NCBI RefSeq assembly: GCF_008831285.2
Contig: NC_045142.1
Span: 18,293,354-18,357,353, forward strand
Length of the DNA stretch: 64,000 nt
Direction of reading: 5' to 3'
Source: Nymphaea colorata
Taxonomy: Eukaryota > Streptophyta > Magnoliopsida > Nymphaeales > Nymphaeaceae
Part shown: in pieces, positions 1 to 11,534 of the stretch
Numbering within the stretch: position 1 is the first letter of the stretch
Layout of the letters: the number at the start of each line of letters is the position of its first letter
Made by a program: the position numbers and the translations under genes
Notes under the pieces: generated by a model
Databases searched by the model: none
What the model saw: only the letters and a program-made list of their open reading frames with translations
Told to the model about the DNA's origin: nothing

Positions 1-1292
1 TCAACAAGGTAGATCGAGTAACCCTTAGTGCACAATCAGAACCATACGAATTCGAAGGGTACTCACGGGCCACCTTAGTATCTCCACAGCGTCAGATGCA
101 TCCTAAGGAGGGTGGCCACCATCCGTTCAGTAAATCAACTCTGGGACACTATATTGAAAAGCTTTACCCAGAGCGGTGGAGAGCTTATCAGTTTCCAGAC
201 TCTCCAAACTGCAGCCGAGAGTTGTGGAGTCCTTTCAGCCCACTTGGAACATGCACGTCAGAGTCACCTTTAGCCCAAGACTCTGAAAGAAGAAGCACAG
301 TGAAGGCACATCGGGCTATAGCAAAGGATAAAGAACGAGCACTAAGCATGGTGGAGCAACAAGCTCTACGAACAGGCCGCAGACTGTGGCAAGCCCACGA
401 TCGTGGCAAGGTCACCCCACAGTTTGAGGGTACAGAAATGAGCAAACAGCTGCAAGGGCAGCATGGTATTTACATCGGGCAACTGCCTCGTGACTATGGT
501 CCATGGTCCAGGGCAATCGCGACTCAGCCGAATGGAACGAAGAGATAGAATTACTCGGGCGATTACCAAGGTCTACTCTAGAGGCCCGAGAAGGTGTTTC
601 ATCTACTTGAGAAACTCTTTAGAGGTGCTACCTAGAGACTATGGACCAAAGAGGAAACGGAAAAAAGAGAGTGGCTGCGAACACCAAAAGAAATCTTTGT
701 TAAGAGCTTGGGGACAAGCTCCATTTCAGGAGGGTAGATTTGATACGAGTCAGCCTTCGACTTGGCCTAGAGCAGCCACTAATAAGGCTGAAAGCAGCCA
801 TAAAAGGCGGGGCAAGGCTGCCCTTCATACAGTCGGGGCCCAAGAAGGCCGAGTTGACCCAAGCGCGGGTCAAGAGGGAGGAGTGGGAGGCGTAGATCAA
901 GATCAGACCGATGGTGGGTTCACAAACAAGCTTAGAGCTGAAGCAGAGGGAGGAGCGGGAGGAAGTGCAACGACTCTAAGCCAGGCTCTTGAAGACCAAG
1001 GCGTCTAGTCCGGTCCAGGTCAGGTCCAGCCCAGGTCGTGGTTAAAACCCAGTCACTTAGGGTCAGTTTAGGGCGAGCCTAGGCAATTCGAGGTCCAAGT
1101 CAAGCCCAAGCACGCGCGGGCTAGAGGAGGACCAGTTTTAGGGATGAGACTTAAGTCTTGAGTTTGCTTTTGTGCGTTTTTGCTTTGGATTTGGAGTGCA
1201 CCATTTGCTTGAGTTATTTTGATCAAGTTTTAATCTGGATCAAGTGTTAGATCCGTTTTTTTAGTTCACATTTGATTTCGCATGCAAGTAAT
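1..1292. other. Unassigned, relatively GC-rich stretch
   Basis: No recognisable gene. The first kilobase is richer in G and C than the rest of the window. It has two overlapping open frames (96-548 and 463-1008) whose translations are rich in Arg, Gly and Gln and match no family I know. Around 1,010-1,110 there are short GGTCCAGGTCAGGTCCAG-like repeats. It could be the edge of a retroelement outside the window, but no LTR border or primer site is visible. Confidence 0.4.
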
Positions 1293-1415
1293 TTCAAGTA
1301 ACTAAATAGCATGTACAACAGTTCTCATAAAAGGAACAGTCCTTAAGATTTAAAACATGCACCCTGGCAACAAGAATACACATAACCTCAAGATTAGTAG
1401 GGAAGCTAACGGATC
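1293..1415 (+). repeat. Dispersed repeat, partner at 29,773-29,906
   Basis: This stretch is clearly homologous, in the same orientation, to 29,773-29,906. Both carry AAGTAACTAAATAGCATGTA, a variant of ACAGTCCTTAAG, and a CATAACCTCAAGATT block in the same order with small indels. It lies outside copy A, so it is a separate duplication. Confidence 0.8.
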
Positions 1416-1952
1416 GGACCAAGATGTTTAAAGGGGTAAGAATGTCTAAGGCTATTGGACTGCCAAGGGTTCAACTAAAGGAGAAACTGTGAGAGCTCTC
1501 TCAGGGGACTAGAAGAAAAATGCAGCATGTCCAACATGGGAAAGACTCCTAACTCTGGGACCACTGGAAAGTCCAACCAAGGTCTTGTCCACTAATTTTT
1601 TCACGCCGATGCCCCTATTCATCCGGACTACTTTCTCTCTCCTTTGTGTTCTCTCTCCTTGGTATTGCTGTTTATGAAGGAAGACCCAACACCGATGCCC
1701 CTATTCATTCCAAAATTCGTGTTCCAACTGACCATAAGGCCCTTTGGACACAGTACGCAATTAAAAGAAAGAAGTCATCACAACTTTCCTAATCTTCCTT
1801 TCCTAGTCTTCCAAGCACATGGTGTCGTCAAAAACAAATTTGAACAATTTTGTTCTTAACGCATAAAAAACCATCATCCATTGACCTGCAAAAATCTCGT
1901 TTACTTTCAGTTTCTTATTCAACTTCTTATACTTGAAGTCTCGCTTTCAACT
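1416..1952. other. Spacer left of duplication copy A
   Basis: No gene seen. The short open frame at 1,644-1,859 has no recognisable domain. The left edge of copy A falls at about 1,953: to its right the sequence tracks copy B (from 34,930), to its left the two differ completely. Confidence 0.5.
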
Positions 1953-2095
1953 ATCGTTCAGTTGATTGGTTGGTTCCGTGTTGCATGACTGATTTTGCTC
2001 CTTAAGCCTAATCGCAGATCCCATGTGCAAATAATAGTCAGACGATCAACATATTTGCAGTCAACATTGTAGTATACGACCTTTCTGTCCAGTAC

Positions 2096-2809
2096 CTTTA
2101 GAACGGACTGTGCCCCAGGTTCATTGAGATTAAGCAAACCATCAGCAACGGCAGCCAAGATCTCAGCACAAAGCTTCGCAGAAGTGGCTAAAAATTGCTC
2201 CGGTGCCATTTGTTTAAGTAATAATGTATAGATATGCACCCTTTGTAATTGTGTTTTGTTATCGCTGCCTCTGTAAGAAGGAAAAACGTTCATTAACAAC
2301 CCAAATAACTGCAGCAACGAACTGAGAAAGAGAAACCATTCAACGAACTGAGAAAGACGTTGTACCTCGTGCAATTCACTGTGGGCAGCATGGGCCTTGC
2401 AACCATTCAGCTTCCGCACCCACTCATTACGAAGCTGCTGAAGAGGAAATCAGCTAGTGTTCGGATCTTCTCTTACTCATCAACCAGAGCGAGAAGAAAT
2501 CGGTGAAAGAGGGCACCTCTCCACTTAACATATTGTCAACCACGTCAGCAAAAAAGGATTTTAACATTTTAAAGCAACAATGACAGGCTCAGGACTTGAG
2601 AGAGCCTTTTGTCTTAGAAGACACTATCAACAAAAGAAATTAAGACATCTTTGCATACCTACTAAGTTATTCCTTACATGTCTGTTTCTTGACGCACTGA
2701 GAAAGACGTTGTCCCTGGTGCAATTCACTGTGGGCAGCATGGGCCTTGCAACCATTCAGCAAGAGAATGACTTCAACGAAGCTGTTGTAAGCCAAAAGTG
2801 GTGCCTTAG
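2096..2809 (-). pseudogene. Condensin-II subunit D3 (CAP-D3) gene fragment, copy A
   Basis: CAP-D3 is a HEAT-repeat subunit of condensin II, a nuclear chromosome-compaction complex; the plant protein is about 1,300 residues. One exon is clear at 2,096-2,270 (minus): it has a TTACAG acceptor, a GTACTGG donor, and encodes LLKQMAPEQFLATSAKLCAE and ILAAVADGLLNLNEPGAQSV, a conserved segment of the plant protein. The exon before it (KAPLLAYNSFVEVIFLLN, high end 2,809) is broken. Its donor-side part is present twice, at 2,343-2,410 and 2,692-2,760, around 349 bp missing from copy B, and the inner copy has lost its donor GT. No 5' part of the gene is present. The family call rests on this exon plus the C-terminal segment kept in copy B. 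Confidence 0.72.
2343..2760 (+). repeat. About 67-bp direct repeat flanking 349 bp found only in copy A
   Basis: A segment ending GGGCCTTGCAACCATTCAGC occurs at 2,343-2,410 and again at 2,692-2,760. Copy B has it once (35,320-35,388). Either a partial tandem duplication took in 282 bp of foreign DNA in A, or B lost the interval by recombination between the repeats. Confidence 0.8.
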
Positions 2810-3229
2810 CTGCAAACATGCACAATCCCAAATTCAGAATATATTAGCTTCCGCGATCATCAAAAGCTTCTGCAGATTTATGTAATGATTGGAAGGAGCC
2901 AATGTAATGATGATCAGGAAGAACCCACTCAACCTTGATTTTACGGTAGAAAACAAGATCAAACTCCATGCAATAAAGGAAAGTATAGCTTTTTGAAACA
3001 TGAAGAACAAATTTTTTTTCTTTGATGAAGAATATGATTGAAAACAGCATGTTTCTCAAAGCAATTTTTTTTGTCCTTTTTCAATAAAAACAACAATCGT
3101 AAATCGAAATTCTCCACAACAATAAAAAAATATAAAGATTTAAGCTAAATATGCTATGCATGATGTGTGAAACCATAAAGCATGATCACCAATAGTGGAT
3201 GTTGGGAGTCTTCAAAGAAGTCTCAAAGG

Positions 3230-4540
3230 GAGGGAATGGTCCCCGTATTATGAGACATGGGAGATGAAAAAGATATAAATCATCACAATGTATTGCGTTT
3301 GAAAATGAGTGGATATGTTTGAGAGGCTTCATCCATTATGTGAACGGACTACCAGTTTGGTAATGAAAATGACAACATCCTTCAAGAACAAAAAGGGGTT
3401 GGGAGATCGCCTAAGAAGCCGGAAAACATAACAAAAGATGTCAAGTTTTTTACTTTGAAATAGCTTATAAATCATGAATTTAAATCATAGGCTTTAGTGC
3501 TCGTGTTGTGCAAATGATATGCCCTTCATTTATCCTCAATACCATACAAGCATCAGGATTCATTTGTCATTAATGTTGTTGAATCTGTAGAAGGGATGTC
3601 TTTAAAGTTCCAAAATATGAACATAAAGGAATCATCCTCGACGTCTTAGAAATCAAAAAATATGAGCAGATATTGACCTAATAATTGCACATCCACAAAC
3701 GATTGTCACATTTAATTCCTATGAGTTCAGCATTCATGCTATTCATTTCTTGGCAGGCACCTTTTTTTTCCTTTTTTCTTTTCATTTTTTTGTAACAGCT
3801 TTTTGCCTTTTTTTCTTGCTTTTGATTTTTTTTTTTTTTAGGCCGACCTTCACCTCTGAGGGAATACCTCACCACCCCAGAGGCTACTACAGAGCTCCAC
3901 CACTTTGGTGGTTATGTGTAGTTTTGTCACGTATCCAACCCGTTTCACCTTGCGGGTTTTCAATATGCCAAAAGTTCATAAGTCATCATCTTCGCAGCAT
4001 AGACATAAATCACCTTTATGCCTACCCAGTACTCTCGATTACTGACCCAGAGGAACGACTACACAAGCCCCGAGCCCACCCCTCAACTCTCATTTTGCTA
4101 CCTGCCAAGATTTTAAATGGCATTAGGATATTTTCCTGCTAAATCCTTGTAGACGCTTGATCGGTAGAGTCAATAACCTTTCCTAGTTTTGACTTTCTCA
4201 GCTTCATAGAATTTTTTCTCACCGTTCATATCTAGGATTTTTCTAGACTTGCTCTTCTAGTGATTGACAACAAAAATTTGAATCATTTTCCTTTTACTCA
4301 GAGAGGAAATAAGAATAAAATAAAGGCATATCATTTGTGTGAGAAGACATTTTTAAAATTCTTTTAATCAAAATTAAAAATTTCCTCATTCAAAAAATGT
4401 CCTTGACATCAAATGGTATGTTGCCAAAGTAGGAACTCTCCTCTATCTAAAGAGAGGAGTATTTATCAAACTAGATGGGCCTGTTAGGTAGAGCAACAAA
4501 CTTCATCAGCTCTCTAGACAAAGTATGGTCTTCTAGACAA
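3230..4540 (+). repeat. Left arm of a long inverted repeat, copy A
   Basis: About 1.3 kb that reappears in reverse complement at 14,245-15,104 plus 16,910-17,400, at roughly 70-80% identity by eye. Shared landmarks in order: GAGTGG-ATATGTTTGAG, GTGCTCGTGTTGTGCAAATG, a T/C-rich run, GGCCGACCTTCACCT, CGGGTTTTCAA-ATGCCAAAAG, and TTGACATCAAATG. It separates the CAP-D3 fragment from the FHA-AAA fragment. Several short frames exist, but stops interrupt all of them. Confidence 0.85.
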
Positions 4541-4764
4541 AAGGTTGGTTGATGGGTAATGAGTTCCCATAAATGTCATGTCACCAACAGCTTCAAAAGG
4601 TGTGCAGTCAGCAAAATCAGCACGGTATTAGTCTCCATGCAAGGGCAGCAGCAACCATTCCTCAAGGCTTAAGTAATTTCACTAAATAGTTGGTGAACAC
4701 CGTATTTATGAATCAACAAAAAGGTTGTACTCACAATCAGCAAAACAAAGCCCAAACCAGAGCT

Positions 4765-4800
4765 CTGATACCATGAAAATGTGACTGACAACAGTCACAT
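4765..4800 (-). other. LTR-type primer site remnant with short palindrome
   Basis: On the minus strand this reads TGGTATCAGAGCTC, the initiator-Met-tRNA primer-binding pattern of plant LTR retroelements. Next to it is a palindrome, ATGTGACTG-ACAA-CAGTCACAT, at 4,779-4,800. It lies about 250 bp beyond the point where the FHA-AAA gene fragment breaks off, so a retroelement insertion may have caused that break. Copy B has the same sequence near 37,393-37,430. No LTR could be delimited. Confidence 0.35.
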
Positions 4801-7192
4801 ATATACAGTGAAACTCCATGAAAAGCACCAAGGCCATGTGACCAAAAAAATAGAGAATGAAAAATATTATTGAGTCCTACCAAAAGCTGCAGAAAATGAC
4901 TTCCTCACAATGGCAAAAACAAGAGCAGTACATACACAACGAAGAACTAAGGAATAAAAAAAGAAAAAATAGAAGATAGAAGAGAACTAGCAGTTGGACT
5001 AGGTCCGATTGCTCCAAAAGGAGTCGTTGGGGCTAGCCAACTGAGCTGGACTAGGTTTTGGATGATGCAGTTGAAGCCTCCTGTTTCGGTGGGGATTTCG
5101 AGTTAATGGCAGAAGAGCAACCAATATCTGCTTCAACACTAGAAGTTGGCTTCTTCTGCTGCACAGCATCTGAATGTGAAGAACGATGTTTAACAGAACC
5201 GGATAACTTCTCAACTCTTACACCATCCTTGTTAACATCTGAATCCTTTGCCAACAGCCTCTGACCGAAATAAAGTTCTAAAGAAATTAAACAAGGAAAA
5301 ATAAATTGAAAAAAAAAAAAATCAAGACAAACATGTGCAAACACAATCATGCACTTACATTCGGTAATGAGTTTGCATCTACTATAAGCAATTTGGAACC
5401 AAAAAAGTTGGCAAGTGCTTTTGCCAATGTCTCCTGATATATGTCTGAACCCAAAAGAGAAATGACAGCATATGGTAACAACATTTGTAGATAAAACTAA
5501 CCTCCACTTAACACCCACAAATTTCCAAGAAGAGTACCTGAAGGACCCGATAACAAAATTCTTGCACTAACAGTAGGAAGATCTGTGGTAAACTTGGCAA
5601 ACTCCTTGCGCTTCAAATGTATGTAGATAGGACAAATCAACGCATTTTTTGTGTTTTCACTAAACAAAACAAGGATTATCAAACTGTACCTCAAAGTTTT
5701 GATAAATCAATACATATAAGCATATAATATTACTGCTTATCATAACAAGCAACTACAAGAAACGCTAAACATGTTTGCAAAATTAAGAAATATGATGCTA
5801 CTTTCTCGGAAACATGGGCAAGATAATGTTCAATTGCTGCTATCCAGATAGATACGAAGTCTAGTATAGAATTGTACAATTTCATTAATATTTTGTCTTC
5901 AGCTTATGGTTTATAGTACAGTTTCCTTAGCTTTATCTCTACAGTACCAATTCGACCATAACTTTTTCTCTTCATCTCAAGCACCACACTCTAATATGCA
6001 AAATACAAACTTCCTTAACTTCCTAAATTTTGTAATTTCAGGTCCATTTTGATCATGCAAAAGAAACAATCTCATACAACTTTACTCCCTAGTACCCTCT
6101 TCAAGTAAAGTTGATATGTAAATACTAGATACCAAGGTGCAACCAGATGCCCAATTTGGGGAAGGATACTGGAGATTGATTCTGCCATGCTTTTTACAAT
6201 GTTGGATGATGGATCCATGAGAGAAATGTTCTTTTTCTTGTCCCTATTCTACTTCGATTATATATAAGCAATAACATTGTATGCATGTAATTCTAGAGAC
6301 TATATAAAAGAGAGATTAGCTTGGCATATGGTGACTTAGACATAACAGATTCTCATCTCACATTTTGATATACGAAATCTCAAAAGAATAAACCAATTAT
6401 AATATGTAACAAAACAAGATATGGACACATCTCACATCATGAGACAAAAGCTAGTCTAAAGTCACAAAAAACAAAGGAATTTTTGCAGAAAGCGAATGGA
6501 TAGAATATGATACCTCAAATAATAAGGGAAGTTGTCAAATGACACTTGAGTGTTTTGACCATCCAGAATTCCCTCGCGCATGTTGTCCTTAAAAGCTTGA
6601 CATTTAGCAGACATTGGCAAAAGTGTTGATGAATCAGAATCCTTAAACATCTCCTTTCTATCTTCACGTAATTGTTTGAAAAAGGACCCACTTGGATCAA
6701 TGTCAGCTGTATCCTTCAGCATACGCATAAATTTTTTATGTGAAATGGACTTAAAGTTCCATCTGCCATTATCTGCATTCATACCACGATCCATGTTGCC
6801 AACATTAAGATCTACTCTGGATGTTTGTTCAGCTGGTGCGGGTGCATTGTCATCTAGTGGCACATCAGTTCCAGAATTTTGATCAGCACTGTCTTTCCTG
6901 GTGCAGGTATTGATATCAAGCACGGGAACAGAATCGTCTGGTACTTCAAAGGCAGTAGATAATGCTGGTCTCCGTATTGCTTGTTGGGCATCCTCATTGC
7001 TTTGGGAAGGTGGAGGCAGAAGTGACAGATCATTCCCAAGGTTTGATAGAAACGCCAATATTGATGCCCCTCCCACAGCAAGCAGATGGATCACGAGATC
7101 TTGCTTCAACTTGAACCTCATTTTAAAGGGGCACTGTGAGCCTCTGCAATACCGATAGAAGATGCAGCAGTAGGACTCTCAACTGTAAGCTG

Positions 7193-8287
7193 CTGAAAAA
7201 TCTAGACGCATTTTAAGGAATACCATGAAGCAAGGAGCAAAGAATGCCTAAAAGCAATGTTGTAAAGGCTTATTGTAACGCATATCGGTCGAGATAACCT
7301 ATACACCATATCATAAGTCATAACATACCATAGTGTATCATAAATTATTTTTTAACTCACCAAAAAAAAAAACCAGAAAAAATTTCAGAAAATCATGAAT
7401 ATTTGTTCTATATAAAACACTCATCACACACATAAATGAACATACACGATTCATCATTCATAAGCCACAATATGGTAACAACACATTAAAAGATAAAAAA
7501 AAATATCTCATAAAACAAACAGAAACTTATGGTAAACTTTAGAAAACAATAGAAATATATATAAACCTTGAAACTGAGAGATCGTATATCTTCTATATAA
7601 GAAAAAACACAAAAGACTTCTTTTTCCAAACATGAACGGGTTTCCCACGAGCAAATCTTCCTCTAAAATGACACTTTCTCTCTCAAATTGATGATTTATT
7701 TGGCAATTTCTCTCCAAAACCAGCAAAACTCTCTCCCAAAGCTCTCAAATGTGTCAGAAATGGAGAAGGGGTAGTTTTAAAAAAAAAAATCAATCAAAAG
7801 GTGCATCGTGCCCCTTTTTTAAAAATTGCACCGTATCATAAGACAAGGCAAGATATGGTCAAAACATATACGACACACATGAAAAATGTGTATGATATAT
7901 AATCAGCCAGGTTGCCAACCTATATGATATGTATCGTACAACACGCCTCCATATCATATAATGCAGCAGCCTAGAAGAAAGAACCTTAGAATTCAGCTAC
8001 TTCAGAGCTAACTACATAAAATTATAACCCAGAGATCAGACTATTTTGTGCATACTGCATACACATGTATTTCTATCAATAAACAGATGTGTGGCGAAAA
8101 GAAAAACAAAATAAAATTTTGATAAGATATGCAAAATGTTCTGCCACCATGACTAGTTTGTTAGACAGAGACACATGTCCAGTACCAAGTTAATGATAGA
8201 GAGAGGCAGAGAGCACCATGAAGTCCCATAGAACCAAATCTTAAGTTTAGTAAGCAACAGTGTGTTCCAGTAGCAAGTAAAGGATAC
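7193..8287. other. AT-rich intron of the FHA-AAA fragment
   Basis: The 1.1-kb intron between exons 6 and 5 (minus-strand gene). The part 7,260-7,960 is full of CATATC/GATATG words and looks like an old inserted element, but no terminal repeats or target duplication could be delimited. Copy B has the same sequence at about 39,885-40,590. Confidence 0.4.
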
Positions 8288-9209
8288 ATAAGAATGGTTG
8301 CCAGATGAACTAAACACCAGCTCATCCCCAGCCCAAAGGATGACATCTGAGTTCTTTTTGACAGGCTTTCCGTTGACTTCAATGGATCCTTTAGCTCCTG
8401 CATTTTCCAATATACTGGTGCATCCTTCCTCCCGCTGTTCCCATCACCAATAATGATTCCAGAGAAAACATGCCAGTCACAAGTTTAAGATAGTATTTGC
8501 AGAAAACAAGATAAATATATGCTATCTTGCAAATAATGTCACAAATAAGTTTAAGATAAATTTTAAGATTACCTGTACAAACTTCAGTCGACAAAGAACT
8601 GAACTCACAGATGAATCCTTCAAGTACAAGTTGCAGCTACGACTTTGACCAACCGTGAAAACAGGACCATACATGAGCAAATGAGGATTCTGAAAAAATA
8701 AAACTTGCAAAATTTCAGACTACATTAAAAAAGCAACACACAATTGACTAATACTTCCACCCTGTGTAATAAATCTGGAATTCTAATTTCTAAATCAACA
8801 TCTACAGCCCAAAAAGAAATGCGCACTGTAGAAGCATCATAAAGAGGAGGGAATAAACAGACTGAGGCACAATTGATTTCCTAGCTTTTAAAGGAGCAAT
8901 AACTTTAATCTAATCCTGCAGACAAATGTCTCCAAATCTCACCTTCAGAATATGATATCACACAAAAGTTAGCCAAGTCCCTAAAATCTAGTTGTACTAG
9001 TTGGTTTGAATCACTCAAAGTTGGTCAACTAAAACAAAAGAAAACAAAAAGAATGGAAACACAACATTAAAATGCCAAACGTAATAAAGACAAAATACCA
9101 TTATGTATAAACACATGTTTTTCTGTTATTGTACATATATACATATACAAACACATATCGCGCAATGTTTTAAAACTCAGTGACTCGGGACTCGACTCGT
9201 CCATTTACG

Positions 9210-9270
9210 ACTCGTGACTTAACGGGTCAACTTGATGACCCAGAACGGGTCAACTTGATGACCCAGACCG
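9210..9270 (+). repeat. 22-bp tandem repeat in intron 3
   Basis: CGGGTCAACTTGATGACCCAGA occurs twice in tandem between 9,222 and 9,268, and each unit contains the near-palindrome GGGTCA-ACTTGA-TGACCC. Copy B has the same pair at 41,851-41,897. No function is evident. Confidence 0.6.
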
Positions 9271-11534
9271 AGTTTCAATCAATGTCAGACCATCAGAGGG
9301 GATTCTCTTTTCTGTTTTCTCTTTCTATTTTCCACAATATATATAATCAGTATTATAGTACTAACTCAGTGGAGATTATCTTTTCTCTACATTTCTTCAG
9401 ATTTCTGTTTAACTACCAGAGTCACCATGTTGGCTCCTTAAACAAAAAACAAACAGCAATGGAAAATGTTATGTGCCAATATGCTGGATAACATCACATC
9501 TCAAGCATCAAGGTTATTTAAGAGAAGCAAAAAGGGCAAATTCATTTTGGATATATGGGAGAAAATATCTACCAGACGGACCAAGAAGCCCAACACTAAT
9601 TAGAAGACTTGAAGTGCCAGCCACTAGGCCACTTGAAGATTGCTTAAATATGAAATAATGCAATAAAAGCAAGGTAATGGAGTTTAAACCATTATACATC
9701 AAAACTCCTAAAACCTTCCCACTAATGTGGCAACACTGTATGCATTATCCACTAGTGCATCTCAATACTAATTTTCTAGGTGATTGAACTGTCTCAAGAC
9801 TCTCAACTCCCAACAGCTTGTGCAATTTACAACAATAAATTACCTTGAGAGCTTCTATGTATGAAGTAACTAACTGGTCAGAATTCGCATATTGAAAGCA
9901 TTCTCCAACATACTCGGAACCAACCACAACAATAAGTCGCATCCAGTTGCCAGGCTTCCTCTGACATGCCAGGTTTCAGCACAATAGGCTAATGAGGATG
10001 CTCTTTTCTACTCAAGTACCTTAGGTCCTTAACCTCATATAAATAACAAAATTGATTGGGAAGATGTACACTACTAAGCGATAACATTATTAGATTAACT
10101 ATAAAAGACGGTCTCTGACACTGGTTTCTAATCATTCACTTGCCCTCATCCGTTTATATAATTGGCTGACCATGGAAAGATGCCATAAATGAACTTAAAA
10201 TATATTCTTGACCACAAACTAATACAGCATTAGCAAAACACATCCAAACACAATGTCGTCGTACATGGAGGCATAATGGAATTGACTTCATTTCTGTCAT
10301 CTACCTACTCCTTACCATGACCTTATGCTGCCCTTCATATGTTGACTTGCGTCCTATTTGAGAGGTCTGTGAAAGGCCTGAACCAAGCTACACCTCTTAG
10401 AGAACTCATTTTCATACACTGACGACAAATGATAATCCTAGAGTTTACCTTCTACACTGTGAAATAGGACCAAGCGACAAGGCGAATCTCAAACTCTTGA
10501 ATCCAGTACAGAGAAAAAAATTATTAAGCTGATAACTGAGGAAACTGCTTCGCCTGAAACAGACATAGACTTCCAAATTTCCCGTCCAGAGCAACAGCAT
10601 ACAAGACTAACGATCTTGACGAGCATGACAGCGTAATTCAAATCAAGGCACCATATTTTATAAACACGGAAATCCCTGAAGGGACCTCAAGTCCATGTTA
10701 GTTAATGAATCAGAACAACATGCAACCGACCCAGCCGATGCCTACAACCGAAATCTGACCAAATTGCGGCAGAAAAAACCTCCCTATACATGACCTACAG
10801 CCGAAGTCAGGAGAATCAACAAAACAATGTACTCGATCAGCAATGAGGAAGTGGATCGGGGAACATTACATACCTGCGGATACTGTGATATAAGTCTTCC
10901 CCATGCAGTCAACGATTCCAAATTAGGCGTCCTTTTCTTCGACCTATTATTCCATGTCGATGGCACTGTCTTCAATTTCTCCACCTCCATCGGCGCAGAA
11001 CCTACAAGCCCAGGGTAAGCAAAACGGAAAAGGATTAAGGAAAGCAGGTTTTCACAATCATCGTTCTCCCCAAGTGGCACACGCAGAACTCGGGATACAA
11101 ACCTGGTGAAGGAGGTGGCATCGCAACCGGTTTGTCGACGGAGGCATCTGGATCGGAAGCTGGGGTTTCAGCCGGTGCCGGATCTTCCACAGAACCGGTC
11201 GCCGGATCAGAGGGGAGCTGGTATCGTGAAGACGACGACGCCAATTCCTTAGAGTTGAGCACATCGTCCCAGGGTGCTACGGGCACCTCTTTCGGATGCG
11301 AGTTCTCCGCCTGATTCCCCCAATTCAAGCCCCAAAGGAAAACAACCCCCCAAGAAAAACACAGAACCCAGACGTTGGGTTTCAGTAGACAACAAACACA
11401 AGTATGGGTAAACAATAACGAACAAGAATTGGGAAAGCTTTGCTTCATCCGAATACCTTGAGACGCTTGCCGCTTGGCGCCGGCGACGGCGTAGAAAGCT
11501 TCGCCGATGAAGAGCTGCGCCTGGTGGAAACCAT

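Larger units (their letters stand above)
5051..11534 (-). pseudogene. FHA-domain AAA ATPase, N-terminal half only, copy A
   Basis: Nine exons of a plant FHA-AAA ATPase (the At4g02480/At1g02890 type, normally over 1,000 residues), with good GT/AG borders: 11,534-11,457; 11,310-11,103; 11,001-10,874; 8,689-8,573; 8,434-8,288; 7,192-6,514; 5,659-5,538; 5,444-5,359; 5,260-about 5,051. Exon 1 starts MVSTRRSSSSAKLSTPSPAP. Exons 4-5 are the FHA phosphopeptide-binding domain (GPVFTVGQSRSCNLYLKD, then GSIEVNGKPVKKNSD). Exon 6 ends in the conserved VSFDNFPYYL; exons 7-9 hold DLPTVSARILLSGPSG and SDIYQETLAKALANFFGSK. Homology stops after STASSKT, before the AAA core, so no ATP-hydrolysis domain remains. 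Exon 6 has an in-frame TGA at 7,118-7,120 and a second frame change near 7,080; both are in copy B too. The gene was therefore dead before the duplication. Confidence 0.85.

Noticed and set aside
463-1008. 181-codon frame near the left end
   Set aside because: No recognisable domain, no splice or start context that supports it, and a composition typical of GC-rich repeats.
7260-7960. Miniature inverted-repeat transposon in the FHA-AAA intron
   Set aside because: The sequence is rich in short mirrored words, but no matching ends or target duplication could be fixed.
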